52,202 nt of DNA from an uncultured Campylobacter sp. (GCF_938017615.1 NZ_CALIJA010000121.1:1-52202); one strand, 5' to 3'. Shown: positions 17,601 to 26,737, counted from the first letter of the stretch. The notes: generated by a model from the sequence alone, not told the origin. Made by a program: numbers and translations.

Positions 17601-19773
17601 CGCTGAAATTTAGTAGAATATTTATGGCGTTAGAGACATTAAGATCAGCTGCTGCCGGCGAGAGTGCAAGCTCCTTTTTACCGGCGGGGCTTAGCGTAAA
17701 TTCTGCCCTGCGAAGCTGCGTAGCGCCCTTTTTCTTTAAGCGATCGTTTAGAAACGAAAAGCCCTCGTAGCCTTTAATTTTTAGCTCTTTTTCATAGGCG
17801 TTTGCTTCCAGCGAGCCTTTCAAATCTCCAGCCGGCGCGCCTGCAAGATAGTTTGAGCTTAGCTTTAAAGTTATGATTTCATCCGCGCCATATTCGTCTT
17901 TAGCAGTGAGAATTTCATTTTTAATGCGGTTTGGGAGGAAATTTTCTACGCTGAAGCTTTTAGAAGCGATGATTTTGTCCTCATAGATGAGATCCAGGCG
18001 GTAAGTGCCGCTTTTCTCGCCTATCAGCTCGTCGATTTTAACGCTGCCGAACTCATCGGTGTTTTGCGCGCGCGTGATGACCACAGTGCCGCTAGGATCG
18101 TAAATTTTAAATTTAATCGGCGTATTTTTTAAAGAGCTAAAATCGCGATTTTTCATCACGATCGTGCCTAAAAGCCGCTCGTTCGGACTTATCAGCTCGC
18201 TTGCAAGATAAACGAACGGACGCTTTGCAGTAATCGTTTTCTCGACGCTTGCTACGGCGTTATTAAACAGCACGAACGCATGCTCATCCCCCTTGCTAAT
18301 CTCGATAGAGCGCGGATTTTTGGCTAGAATTTCCATATTTTCTAATCGCAAAATTCCATCTCCGTCCGTTTTATCCTCTGCAATTAGCTCGTTTTTATCG
18401 CTGTAAATTTTAACCTTCGCTCTGCTTAGCTCCTCGCCATTACTAAGCCTAGAAGTATAAATTAGCGCACCGCGCTCAAGCAGCACCACTTGAGCCGTAA
18501 TGTCGCTAAGATAGGCTACGCGCGAAATCTCTTGCATCTTTTCGCCCACTTTGTAAAACGCCGTGATTTTATAAATTCCATCCTCATAGCCTTTAAAATC
18601 CATCGCGATTTTATGCTCCGCGACGGCGTTTTTAGCGCCTCCTATATCAAAGCTCTTAACTGCGATCTCGCTAGCTAGCCCACCTACACTATCTTCGTTG
18701 CTTTCAAAGTTTAAAAAATACCTAAAATTTTGCTCAGGGACTTTGGCAATCGAAATTTTAACCTCATTTACGTTTGAGCTTTTAAATGCCAACGAAGCGG
18801 ATTTTGGGATGAAATTTTTCTCGTCGCTAAAGGCTACGAAAGGCAGCCTGTCGCCCATTTTTACGCTTTGTTTTATCTCGTCACGCAAAATATATGAGCT
18901 ATCTCCGAAGCCCTTTAGCAGCCTAATCTCGTAGCTTTTATTCGGCATAAACTCGTCGCTTACTATATCTGCATAGTAGTAGCATGAAGGATCGTCGCTT
19001 TCGCCGCCCTCTTCATCTTCGTCGTAATAATAATATCGCGGCTGAGTGAGGCTAAATTTACTCACGCCTGCGATTCTTACGTATTTGGCGGACAGCTCGT
19101 CCATATAGTTAGGAAAACACACTCTAGCTGCGAGTGAGCCATCTTTTAGAGCCGCGGAGCGGATCTGCACGCCACTTAAATTTGAAGCGTTAATGCTATC
19201 ATTAAAAGGCTCCTCGTCCGTGCGTAACTCCACCGGATTTTGTAGCTTTGCGCCCGCTTTTGAGGTGAGGGATTCTATTTGCAATACGACGTTTTGCGCC
19301 TTAGGATCGAAGCTGAATAAAAAATTCCGATCATCGTGCGAGCTAAGCTCGTAGGATATATCGTTTTGGGCTAAATTCTGCGCGCGGTAAATTCTAGTCG
19401 CTTGCTGTAGCGCGTCCTTGCTAACCGCATCGTTAAATTTAATTGCCACTAGCCCCGGACGCAGAATCGCGATATGCTCGGTGCTAAAAGGCTCTGTCTC
19501 GAACTCAAAGCGCACCCCGCGCGCCTCGCACGAATAATTAACCCCGGCGCTAAGCATCGGCTTAGGATAGAGCCTGATTGAGCTCTCGCTCACGCTTTCG
19601 TAGGTGCCCGTGATTTTGGGAGTGCATTTTAAGATCTGCTTTTGCGTGACACTAAATCCACTGCCGTCCACCCCGCTAATCTCGTAAGCCCCGCTAGCGT
19701 ATTTGATCTCTACGCCCGCGGCAAAGCTAGCCAAAGCGCAAAATAGCGCTGCGCTTAGTAGTTTTGTCTTCAT
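14608..19773 (-). CDS. yfhM: bacterial alpha-2-macroglobulin (YfhM/MagD-type protease trap)
   Basis: 1721 residues, the normal size for the large bacterial A2M family. Start ATG 19773 follows AAAGGA. The in-frame start at 19788 has no site. The N-terminus is a Sec signal peptide (K-T-K-L-L-S-A-A-L-F) with cleavage near S-F-A-A-G. Unlike E. coli YfhM it shows no lipobox Cys, so it is probably soluble in the periplasm. Many beta-sandwich (MG) domains follow. The thioester motif C-T-E-Q is at C1268-Q1271, within Y-G-C-T-E-Q, and is followed by an alpha-helical toroid (thioester domain) and a receptor-like C-terminal domain. The intact thioester implies covalent trapping of attacking proteases. 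It lies 47 nt downstream of pbpC, the classic pairing in which the trap protects the periplasm while PBP1C repairs the wall. Confidence 0.93.
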   Translation of the reverse strand: MKTKLLSAALFCALASFAAGVEIKYASGAYEISGVDGSGFSVTQKQILKCTPKITGTYESVSESSIRLYPKPMLSAGVNYSCEARGVRFEFETEPFSTEHIAILRPGLVAIKFNDAVSKDALQQATRIYRAQNLAQNDISYELSSHDDRNFLFSFDPKAQNVVLQIESLTSKAGAKLQNPVELRTDEEPFNDSINASNLSGVQIRSAALKDGSLAARVCFPNYMDELSAKYVRIAGVSKFSLTQPRYYYYDEDEEGGESDDPSCYYYADIVSDEFMPNKSYEIRLLKGFGDSSYILRDEIKQSVKMGDRLPFVAFSDEKNFIPKSASLAFKSSNVNEVKISIAKVPEQNFRYFLNFESNEDSVGGLASEIAVKSFDIGGAKNAVAEHKIAMDFKGYEDGIYKITAFYKVGEKMQEISRVAYLSDITAQVVLLERGALIYTSRLSNGEELSRAKVKIYSDKNELIAEDKTDGDGILRLENMEILAKNPRSIEISKGDEHAFVLFNNAVASVEKTITAKRPFVYLASELISPNERLLGTIVMKNRDFSSLKNTPIKFKIYDPSGTVVITRAQNTDEFGSVKIDELIGEKSGTYRLDLIYEDKIIASKSFSVENFLPNRIKNEILTAKDEYGADEIITLKLSSNYLAGAPAGDLKGSLEANAYEKELKIKGYEGFSFLNDRLKKKGATQLRRAEFTLSPAGKKELALSPAAADLNVSNAINILLNFSVTEEGKNVSAYRNLSYLPYDRIVGIRANKDFISSGDSVKFGFALLDSKTKTDVKGKIDVEIYRDDFTYVYDGNRYVEQESFNLVSAVSTDAREFEYKFQNGGNYLIVANDYSSGASAGVRVDVSGWGYYGRVNAKDVQSAKIKLASDKVKAGDKIKGVINSPVESGVLNISLVGEQVYDYKILSIKGGSAEFELSVPDNFVGGHINAVIARAATPAAMPLRAYANVPVALDASSHKANVQILAEKSYKNGQNAQISVKSEPNSKVVLYAVDLGILDIVSQEELDAFKAFDVSAYFALRYFDIYDDLSVYQTTAKELSFGGDGVMAKAKRNLSPVENKKQKKFIKMLIAKADANGEAKFELAMPKNFNSTIRLSAMAIGETATIGSANVEAKVRDDVIIKPADLTYMVRGDEISVPLTLINTTDKEQKAVLKISSSPSVAISGGEANFTLKPLEVKHTNFTASALDIADANIKFDLDANGQKFSNDVEFDIISQFPRSKLFHVSYGNKPVTLKIDPSYKEIYTHISATPNAFSLADELYLYPYGCTEQLTSKMVAVDYVARKDSNKTLTNRVNEYASRILSRLKPSGSFGYWSAHGVTNYYASIYASDVLLELDARYKFLSNKQRSLIFSALKSDYEDQATLRVYADFVLDQYGKLDDDEINFIYDNGLYDNSPMARIAMAAILKKHNMTTEFNFMREKINQMDYDYAEDGAGLTFASDIRDAAFKLYAFGKAGIKDDSTARTVDAIIRDLKNINNTQERASIIRGFDEYFKDSKKEAHFALKYDGETKNFNSPLDTKLAVKDGAIEFTPMSGNGELFFTALGFGYESAAVKHNPLSINRPFDNDRDKKVEIYREFLDARGNIVDLNKLKVGQKIYSKISWRANHYLYNFAIDEAMPSCFEAVNERLGSAAQARPEGFVDSVAIEYTEYLYDRVLHFPKSGYFYYDPQEGYNSTGVIYTPINVIMAGSCALPAISIEDMQYERVNNYDLQTLKFKVAR

Positions 19774-19820
19774 AAAATTCCTTTGCAAAAATTTTACGAA
19801 ATTATATACAAATTAACCTT

Positions 19821-22800
19821 TTATTTTCTTTCATTTACTCTAAAATTTGCTTTAGCGAAATTTGCATTTTCGTCCAAGCAGCCAAGCTCGAAATCCCCTG
19901 CGCCAAGACTTAGCGTAAAAGCCTCACCGTTAGTGCGCGCAAAATATTCTCCCGTTTTAACTTTAGAATTTGCAGGCGCTAGGCTTTGCGTGGTGAAATC
20001 TCGTGCCGCAGAATTTTGTTGCGAGAAATTTTGATCTGTGAAATTTTGAACTTCCGAATTTTGCTCTGTAGAATTTTGCAAGATAGAATTTTGCGACGCC
20101 AAATTTCGTGTGGCTAGATTTTCAGCTATAAAATTCAATCCCGCAGAATTTTGCTTCGTAAGATTTTGTGATTTTAAATTCTGTGGCGCTAAATTTTGTC
20201 GCATAGAATTTTGTGCTGTAAAATTTTGCTTTAAATTATCTTGCTGCGCCGTGCTAGAATGCTCGAAATCCAAATCCGCGGAATTCTCCCTCGTAAACGC
20301 GGTGGAATTTAGCGCTATAAACTCCCGCGAACCGCCGCTTAGCCTGATATATACCCGCTCGCCGAAAACCGCCGTGCACTGCACCTTTAGCCGCAGCGTA
20401 CCGTCCGCGCCGGTCTCGTAGGTTTTGGCGTTGATGTCGTTTAACACGGGCTTTACGGCGGCAAATTTAGCTGCGCACCTTCCTGCGCGTACCTTTTGCG
20501 GATCGACTAGACCGTGTTTTAGCAGATAAAAAAGCTCGCTCGTGCCGTAAATTTCGCACTCCTCGTTGGGCTCAATCCCATCGATCGTAAGATCCTCGGC
20601 GCTTTGCGCGCACTCCTTTTCGCGGTACGCGTCGGTGCATACTCGCCGCAAGCTCACGCCCGCGGGGCGCGCAAACTCCACCTCGCCCAGCATGCCCGAT
20701 TTATCGAGGAAGGCAAACATATTAAACGCCACTTTTGCCGCGCTGACGCCGCCGCTAAGATCCCTAGTTTTGGAGCCGTCGAAATTTCCCAGCCAGACGC
20801 CGAGGGTAAATTTCGGCGTGAGCGCGACGGTGTAGAGATCGCGCGCATCGGCGCTTGTACCCGTTTTAAACATCAGAGGCGGCGCATTTAGGGTGTTTTG
20901 CCACACCGAGCCGAGGTAGGAGCGCGGCGCGTTTCTTAACATCTGCGTTACGATGTAGGCACTTTGCGGGGTTAAAATTTTGGCATCGTCGCCGATCTTT
21001 GCGCCCGCTATTTCGAGCTTCCGCAGCTTGCCGCCGTTTGCAAACGCGCTGTATAGGCGAGCAAGATCCATTAGGCTCATCGAAATACTGCCAAGCGCGA
21101 TACCTGCGCCGTAATAATCCTTGCTAAACTCCGCCAGATGCACGCCGCTAAGCATCTCATACAGCCCGTCGTCACCAAGCATTAAATTTAGCTTTACCGC
21201 AGGGATATTTAGGCTCAGACTTAGCGCGTCAGTCGCACTCACTGCACCCATGAAGCTCTGGTTGTAGTTGCGCGGCACGTAGCCCGCGAAGGTTATCGGC
21301 GCGTCGATCAGCTTCTTTGAAGGGGTGATGAGCCCGTACTCAAGGGCTTTGGCGTAGATGAAGGGCTTGAGCGTCGAGCCTACGTTTTTTTGCGAGCGCA
21401 CGCCGTCGTTTTGCCCCTCATTGGCGCTAAAATCGTGGCTGCCGACATAGGCGATCACGCTCATGCTTTCGTTGTCGATCAGCACCGCAGCGCCGTTTCT
21501 AACGCCCTTATCGCGTAGAGAGAGGATCTCGCTTTTCAAAAAAACCTCAAGCGCGATCTGAGTTTTAAGATCCAAGCTCGAATAAATTTTACCCTCGTTT
21601 AGACGCGCAAGCTCCTGTGCTCGCGCAGTTTGCTCCTTGGGCTGCGAGCCCGCTTTAGAGTTTGCGGAATTTTCCTGCGTTTTAGCGTTCGGATAGGAAT
21701 TTATCTGCGCTTTGGCGCTCAAAGAAGAATTTGTCTGCGCCCTAGCGCCTGAAGCGGAACCCGTCTGTATTTTGGCGCCCGGAGTAGAATCTGTCTGAGT
21801 ACTAGCGTCCGACGAAGCGAAATCCGCCTGCGTACTAGCGTCTGAAACGGAGTTTGTCTGCGCACTAAAATTTGCGCTCGACCGCTCGCTAGAGCTTGCG
21901 TCTGCCTGCGGATTTTGCGGCGGATGCGCGGTATCTTGCCGACTATTTAAATTTAGATTTTGCCGATTTTGCGAGTTTTGATGCGGATGTGCGGTACCGA
22001 CGACATTCTGCCGCTTGTTTAAATTTATATCCGCACTCGGATTTTGCGGCGAATACTCGGTTTGCCCTTTATTTGAATTTGCATCTGCGTTATAATTCTG
22101 CGGCGAATACGTAGCGCCTCGTTGCTCGTTTAAATTTGGACTTTGAGTATTTTGCGACGGATGGGCGGCATTAATTAAATCTTGCCTCTCATCCAAGTTT
22201 GCGCCCTCTCGTTCATTTGGTTTTACATTTTTCGGTTCATTCGGTTTTGCGCCCGCCTGTGATTCTGCGCCTTCGCGCTCGTTTAAATTTAAGCTCGTTC
22301 CGCCTAAATTTAAACTCTTCGGAGCATCCGTTTTAAAATCCGCCTCTTTGGGATTCATTTCTTTTAAATCCACTCCCGTCTGCGTGTTTGCGGCGCTAGA
22401 TAAATTCAGCCCAACCTTCGCCGCAGCCGTAAAATTTGATTCGGCACCAGCCGCGTCCGAAAATTTTGATTCTACCGCCGCCGCGGCTCTGTACGCAGAC
22501 GAGCCTGCTTGCCCCGCTGCTCCGCCGGGCGCTCCGTTAGAATCAAAATTTTGAGTGAAATTTGCATCATCTTTGGCGGTAAAATTCTGCATTTTATAAT
22601 TGCTAAACGCTAACAGCGCATAATGCGGCGCATAATTGGGCGCTGCGTAGCGCCTGGGCGAAAACGGCTCGGCAAGAGCGCGCTCGTACTCGCTCTGCGA
22701 GATCACGCCGCCCTCTCGCAGCTGCGAAATTAGGCGGTTTTTAAGCGCGTTGATGTTTGATCTGCGGTCTAGGCGGTTTTTGTTCGGGTTTTTTGGGATC

Positions 22801-23411
22801 ACGCTAAGAAGCGCGATTTGAGCGTTGCTAAGCTCGCGCAGGTCCTTTTTGAAGTAAAAATACGCCGCGGTCTTGACTCCCTCGATGTTGCCGCCGTATG
22901 GGGCGAGGTTGAAATACATTCCTAAAATTTCATCCTTGCTGAAGTGCCACTCCAGCTGAAAGGCGTTGAAAATTTCGATGATTTTGTTCTTGTAGCTGCG
23001 CTGTTTGGGGCGCATCATACGCGCAACCTGCATCGTAATCGTCGAGGCTCCGACGCGCTCGACGTTACCCTCGCTTTTTTTAGTAAAATTTTGCGTAAAA
23101 TTATACGTAGCCGCGCGCAGGATCGAGGCTGGATTGACGCCAAAATGGTAGTAAAAATAGCGATCTTCGAAGTAGATCGCGCTTTGTTTCAGCCGCGGCG
23201 GTATCTCGTCCGCGGCTGCGTAGAAGCGCCAAATTTGATCGTCGCTGATCTGCATATTCAAAATTTCGCCGTTTCGGTCATATAAAATTCTACTTTTCTG
23301 CTTATTTAGCATATCCAAATTTAGCGGATAAAGCGCGTCCAGGATCAAAAACAGAGCGAATGCAAATGCGCAAAATAGCGCGATTTTTAACGTAAATTTT
23401 AGAAATTTCAT
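19821..23411 (-). CDS. pbpC: penicillin-binding protein 1C with large low-complexity inserts
   Basis: Bifunctional peptidoglycan glycosyltransferase/transpeptidase, 1196 residues against about 770 for E. coli PbpC. One N-terminal membrane helix (about 8-24) is followed by GT51 with catalytic E82 (F-E-D-R-Y-F) and G-A-S-T-I-T-M-Q. The transpeptidase follows, with S679 (G-S-T-L-K-P-F), S-L-N and K849-T-G-T. The C-terminal domain resembles BiPBP_C. Two blocks explain the extra length. Residues about 275-595, between the two enzymes, are low complexity and include seven 10-residue repeats. Residues about 1055-1145 are a five-residue repeat of Q-N-(F/L/S)-x-x type, set inside the C-terminal domain, whose ending (G-D-F-E-L-G-C-L-D) resumes afterwards. 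Both enzymatic cores look intact. First gene of the pbpC-A2M pair. Confidence 0.93.
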   Translation of the reverse strand: MKFLKFTLKIALFCAFAFALFLILDALYPLNLDMLNKQKSRILYDRNGEILNMQISDDQIWRFYAAADEIPPRLKQSAIYFEDRYFYYHFGVNPASILRAATYNFTQNFTKKSEGNVERVGASTITMQVARMMRPKQRSYKNKIIEIFNAFQLEWHFSKDEILGMYFNLAPYGGNIEGVKTAAYFYFKKDLRELSNAQIALLSVIPKNPNKNRLDRRSNINALKNRLISQLREGGVISQSEYERALAEPFSPRRYAAPNYAPHYALLAFSNYKMQNFTAKDDANFTQNFDSNGAPGGAAGQAGSSAYRAAAAVESKFSDAAGAESNFTAAAKVGLNLSSAANTQTGVDLKEMNPKEADFKTDAPKSLNLGGTSLNLNEREGAESQAGAKPNEPKNVKPNEREGANLDERQDLINAAHPSQNTQSPNLNEQRGATYSPQNYNADANSNKGQTEYSPQNPSADINLNKRQNVVGTAHPHQNSQNRQNLNLNSRQDTAHPPQNPQADASSSERSSANFSAQTNSVSDASTQADFASSDASTQTDSTPGAKIQTGSASGARAQTNSSLSAKAQINSYPNAKTQENSANSKAGSQPKEQTARAQELARLNEGKIYSSLDLKTQIALEVFLKSEILSLRDKGVRNGAAVLIDNESMSVIAYVGSHDFSANEGQNDGVRSQKNVGSTLKPFIYAKALEYGLITPSKKLIDAPITFAGYVPRNYNQSFMGAVSATDALSLSLNIPAVKLNLMLGDDGLYEMLSGVHLAEFSKDYYGAGIALGSISMSLMDLARLYSAFANGGKLRKLEIAGAKIGDDAKILTPQSAYIVTQMLRNAPRSYLGSVWQNTLNAPPLMFKTGTSADARDLYTVALTPKFTLGVWLGNFDGSKTRDLSGGVSAAKVAFNMFAFLDKSGMLGEVEFARPAGVSLRRVCTDAYREKECAQSAEDLTIDGIEPNEECEIYGTSELFYLLKHGLVDPQKVRAGRCAAKFAAVKPVLNDINAKTYETGADGTLRLKVQCTAVFGERVYIRLSGGSREFIALNSTAFTRENSADLDFEHSSTAQQDNLKQNFTAQNSMRQNLAPQNLKSQNLTKQNSAGLNFIAENLATRNLASQNSILQNSTEQNSEVQNFTDQNFSQQNSAARDFTTQSLAPANSKVKTGEYFARTNGEAFTLSLGAGDFELGCLDENANFAKANFRVNERK
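20011..20235. repeat. 15-bp tandem repeat, fifteen copies, inside pbpC
   Basis: The core (A/G)AATTTTG recurs at an exact 15-bp period (20011, 20026, 20041, 20056 and so on to 20221), with about seven variable bases between cores. A few copies are degenerate, such as AAATTCA at 20131. Read on the minus strand in the pbpC frame it encodes Q-N-F, Q-N-S or Q-N-L every five residues. The period is a multiple of three, so the reading frame is kept whatever the copy number. Confidence 0.9.
21648..21860. repeat. 30-bp tandem repeat, seven copies, in the pbpC linker
   Basis: Seven units of 10 residues (one of 11) follow the pattern Q-T-x-S-x-x-x-A-x-x, for example Q-T-D-S-T-P-G-A-K-I and Q-T-N-S-S-L-S-A-K-A. 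At the DNA level each unit is 30 bp, or 33 bp for the 11-residue copy. Frame is preserved. Confidence 0.8.
21890..22290. repeat. imperfect longer repeats in the pbpC linker
   Basis: Units of about 18-28 residues begin N-L-N-(E/K/S) and contain A-H-P-x-Q-N or Y-S-P-Q-N. At least five can be followed (N-L-N-E-R-E-G, N-L-N-E-Q-R-G, N-S-N-K-G-Q, N-L-N-K-R-Q and N-L-N-S-R-Q). They are diverged and the borders are approximate. Confidence 0.6.
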
Positions 23412-23448
23412 CGCGCAATTATATCAAAGAATTTTAATGATTTTAGGC

Positions 23449-23454
23449 TATAAT
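23449..23454 (+). promoter_or_regulatory. -10 element of the helicase gene
   Basis: TTTTAGGC-TATAAT is a perfect -10 preceded by a T-run, 25 nt upstream of the TTG start at 23480. It sits in the 68-bp region shared with the divergent pbpC. Confidence 0.6.
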
Positions 23455-23479
23455 GGCGCCTTTTTGCAAAGGAATAATC

Positions 23480-25507
23480 TTGGACGCTCTAGCTAAGCTA
23501 AACACCGAACAATACGCCGCTGCAACCGCTCCTGCGGGGCACAATCTGATAATCGCAAGCGCAGGCACGGGCAAAACCAGCACCATCGTCGCGCGCATCG
23601 CTCATCTGCTAAATCTCGGCACGAGCCCTAGAAAAATTTTGCTTCTTACTTTTACGAACAAGGCCGCGAGTGAGATGATAGCGCGCTTGCAGCGGCATTT
23701 TGATAAAAAAATCACCTCCGCAATCGTCGCGGGCACCTTCCACGCCGTATCCTACGCCCTACTTCGCGAGCTGGGCAAAGGCGTGATTTTAAAGCAGCCC
23801 GCCGAGCTAAAGACGCTGCTAAAAAGCCTCGTAGAAAAGCGCAAATTTTATCACGTAAGCGATGCGCGCCCCTACGGCGGGGCATATTTGTACGACGTGT
23901 ACTCACTGTATCAAAACAAGGAGATGAGCGCGGATTTTGGGACTTGGTTTAGCAAAAACTACGAGGATCAGGCGGAATTCGCCGAAATTTACGCAGATAT
24001 TTTGCGCGAGTTTGAAGAGGAAAAGGCAAAATTTAACTACGCCGATTTCAACGACGTATTGCTAAAGATGCGCCGCGAGCTGCAAAAGGGCGCGCCGCTG
24101 CGGTTTGATGAAATTTTAGTGGACGAGTATCAGGACACGAACTCGCTGCAAGGAAGCCTCATCGATGCCTTCGCGACGAAAAGCCTTTTTTGCGTCGGCG
24201 ATTTCGATCAGAGCATCTATGCCTTCAACGGCGCAAACATCGATATCATCGGCAGCTTCGGCAAGCGCTTTGCGGACGCCAAAATTTACGCGCTGAATAT
24301 CAACTACCGCTCAAGCTCGGCGATTTTAGCGCTTGCAAATCGCGTTATCGCGAACAATCCGCGCCTTTACGAAAAGAAGCTGATCGTGGGTCGCGAGGGA
24401 AAATTTAGCGCGCCTAGGCTGCATGTTTACGACGATACGGCGGCGCAATACGCCCACGTAGCCGCACAGATCGCGCAAAGCAGCACTCCGCGCGAAAAGA
24501 TCGCCGTCATCTTTCGCAACAACTCCAGCGCCGACGGCGTCGAGGTTGCGCTTAAGGAGCTCGGCATCGGCGCGAAGCGAAAAGGCGGCGTGAGCTTTTT
24601 TGAAAGCCGCGAGATCAAGGCCTTTACGGACATTTTCGCGATGATAATAAATCCAAAAGATATGATGGCATTTATGAGCACGTGCGAATACGCAAGAGGC
24701 GTCGGCAGCGCGCTAAGCAAGGAGCTTTTCGACGCGCTAATCGCGCTTGGGCACGGAAGCATTCACGCAGGACTTTTGCGCCCCGACGAGAGCGTTAAAA
24801 TTTTTGAAAAAAAGAGGAAAAACTATCAGCTCGGGCTTTTTGACGATGTCGATATAATCGGCTCGGTATCGCGCTTTGAGGCTTTGGAATTTGACGAGTT
24901 TTTTCGCTCGCATCCGGTGCTAAAACATAATAAAATCACCGAAGGCGGTGCAGTGTTTTTGCACGAAATTTATAAAATTTTCAAAAAAAGCGGCTCCGTT
25001 GCAAGGTCTGCTACGCTGATCTCGCAGATCAAAAACTCGCGCCTTTTTGCCCTCGTAGCGGACTTTATCGCGACGAAACGCGCGACGCTAAAAAACGGCA
25101 AGATAGACGACGAGCGCAAAAAGGACGAGACCGCGCGCATCTACGATAAATGCGGCATTTTAGAGCAGATCGCGGGCAAATACGCGGATCCGCAGAGCTT
25201 TTATAACTTCATAACCCTGGGCGCAAAGGAGATGAGCGAGGGCGAGGGGGTGAATCTGCTCAGCGTGCACGCAAGCAAGGGGCTTGAGTTTTGCAGCGTC
25301 TATCTCATTGACCTGGCGCAAAACCGCTTCCCGAACCTCAAGCTAATGGCGATGGGCGGCAGCCTGGAGGAGGAGCGGCGGCTCTTTTACGTGGCGGTCA
25401 CCAGAGCGCGCGACGAGCTGGTGCTAAGCTACGCGAAATTTGATAAGATCAGAAAGATTAATTACGAGCCGAGCTGCTTTTTAAGGGAAGCGGGGCTGGT
25501 GAAGTAA
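23480..25507 (+). CDS. UvrD/Rep-family ATP-dependent DNA helicase
   Basis: Superfamily 1A 3'-5' helicase, 675 residues from TTG 23480, which has AAAGGA at 23468-23473. An in-frame start at 23453 lies on the promoter. Motifs in order: Q-motif region L-N-T-E-Q, Walker A S-A-G-T-G-K-T-S, motif Ia (F-T-N-K-A-A), Walker B V-D-E-Y-Q-D-T-N, motif III G-D-F-D-Q-S-I-Y-A-F, motif IV N-Y-R-S-S, motif V V-H-A-S-K-G-L-E-F and motif VI Y-V-A-V-T-R-A. Length fits Rep/UvrD. The C-terminal PcrA tail is short. It probably acts in repair or replication restart. Whether it is the UvrD or the Rep orthologue cannot be decided here. It is transcribed alone and followed by a 1.2-kb gap. Confidence 0.93.
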   Translation: MDALAKLNTEQYAAATAPAGHNLIIASAGTGKTSTIVARIAHLLNLGTSPRKILLLTFTNKAASEMIARLQRHFDKKITSAIVAGTFHAVSYALLRELGKGVILKQPAELKTLLKSLVEKRKFYHVSDARPYGGAYLYDVYSLYQNKEMSADFGTWFSKNYEDQAEFAEIYADILREFEEEKAKFNYADFNDVLLKMRRELQKGAPLRFDEILVDEYQDTNSLQGSLIDAFATKSLFCVGDFDQSIYAFNGANIDIIGSFGKRFADAKIYALNINYRSSSAILALANRVIANNPRLYEKKLIVGREGKFSAPRLHVYDDTAAQYAHVAAQIAQSSTPREKIAVIFRNNSSADGVEVALKELGIGAKRKGGVSFFESREIKAFTDIFAMIINPKDMMAFMSTCEYARGVGSALSKELFDALIALGHGSIHAGLLRPDESVKIFEKKRKNYQLGLFDDVDIIGSVSRFEALEFDEFFRSHPVLKHNKITEGGAVFLHEIYKIFKKSGSVARSATLISQIKNSRLFALVADFIATKRATLKNGKIDDERKKDETARIYDKCGILEQIAGKYADPQSFYNFITLGAKEMSEGEGVNLLSVHASKGLEFCSVYLIDLAQNRFPNLKLMAMGGSLEEERRLFYVAVTRARDELVLSYAKFDKIRKINYEPSCFLREAGLVK

Positions 25508-26737
25508 GCGAAATTTGCTCGCTAAATTTTAAATTTTATTTTTAGCGCGGGCGGATCGCTTGAGTAAGAATTTTACTCCTCGCATACGTCTGGCGCGCCG
25601 CTGCCCCGGCTTCTTTATCGGATCGTTAGGGCAAGAATTTCGCCGCGCGATTTTTGTAAATTTTGCGATTTGTAAATTTTTGTGGTGCGGGCGCTACGAC
25701 GCCAATATGAGCGTGATTTTGCGTAGTTAGAATTGCGAAGTGGCAGGCTCTTTTGCGAGCCAAAATTTATCGACATTTTGCCCAAATTCGAGCCCGACAT
25801 ACGGCCTAGCGATAAAATTTTACCCCCGTCCGCCATTTTAGAATTTCTCCCGAGCCTAAGGACGATTTTAACTTTATAGCGGCGAAATTTTACTCTTACT
25901 TGAAATTTTACCGATAGCTCACTGCGAGTTGTAAGATTTCGCGCTCGTCGCGCTCGCACTGGGCGGCAGTAGGGCGGAATCGCGCTTAAAACGACATAGC
26001 GGCGCAAAATTTCCACGGCTCGCAAGCGTAAAATCGCTCTTGGTCGCAAAATACAGCGGCTTTAAACTTGTTATTTTTGCGGCTCGATAAATTTTGTAGG
26101 CGACGGCTGGGTTTTAAGCTGCTATGAAAAGCGTGACTGCTCGGAATTTTTTTGCGAGCTGCGCGCGAGCTATGTGGCAGTGCAATCAAAGGCGGTTTAA
26201 AATGGTGATATTTGCGGCGCGGGCGGTTGCAAAATTTTACGCCGCAAATGCGAGCCAAATTTTAAAATTTAGCTCCCGCTCTGCCGTAGAGTTTTGATGC
26301 GGTAAATTCCCCGTGAAATCTCGCACGGCTAGAATTTTGCAGCAGAATTCGACGGCAATAAAATTCCGCCGCCCTATTTCATCTTTCTCTTACTTTGAAA
26401 TTTACGTGTTTTATACATCGCGGAGCTAAAATTTATTTGATAAATTCCAAAAATGCCGCAAATTCTACGACGAGTTAAAATTTTAAAGCGCATCAAATTT
26501 ACGGCGCTGCGAAATTTAAAATTTCACTACGTATTGCGCACACTGTAAAAATACGCGCCCTGCCAAATTTATTGGCGCGACGGAATTCCGAGCGGCGACA
26601 ACTCGCATATTTATAAATAGATTTCGCGTCGCGTAAAATTCCATTGCAGTTAAAGCTTGCTACCGATGAATTTATCGCCGCACAAATATACTATCCCACG
26701 CAAATTTAACGCCTCACAAAGTCCTTTGCCAGGCAAT
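25508..26737. other. 1.2-kb gap filled with AAATTT-cored repeats
   Basis: No gene is supported. Minus-strand frames at 25615-26049 and 25986-26258 read through the repeats, give basic low-complexity peptides and are not believed. The sequence is a succession of AAATTTT(A)C or GCAAAATT cores separated by 10-25 bases of G+C-richer sequence, densest at about 25640-25960 and 26220-26660. This is one of the largest non-coding stretches of the window. Confidence 0.6.

Noticed and set aside
19783..20034. Plus-strand open frame across the end of pbpC
   Set aside because: It is the antisense of the repeat region. Several antisense frames in pbpC and the A2M gene arise because the repeats are open in many frames.
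20011..20235. CRISPR array
   Set aside because: The repeats are only 8 bases with 7-base gaps, lie within a coding frame and have no spacer-length unique segments or cas genes.
25615..26258. Two minus-strand open frames in the gap after the helicase
   Set aside because: They read through AAATTT repeats, give basic low-complexity peptide without a domain and have no ribosome site.
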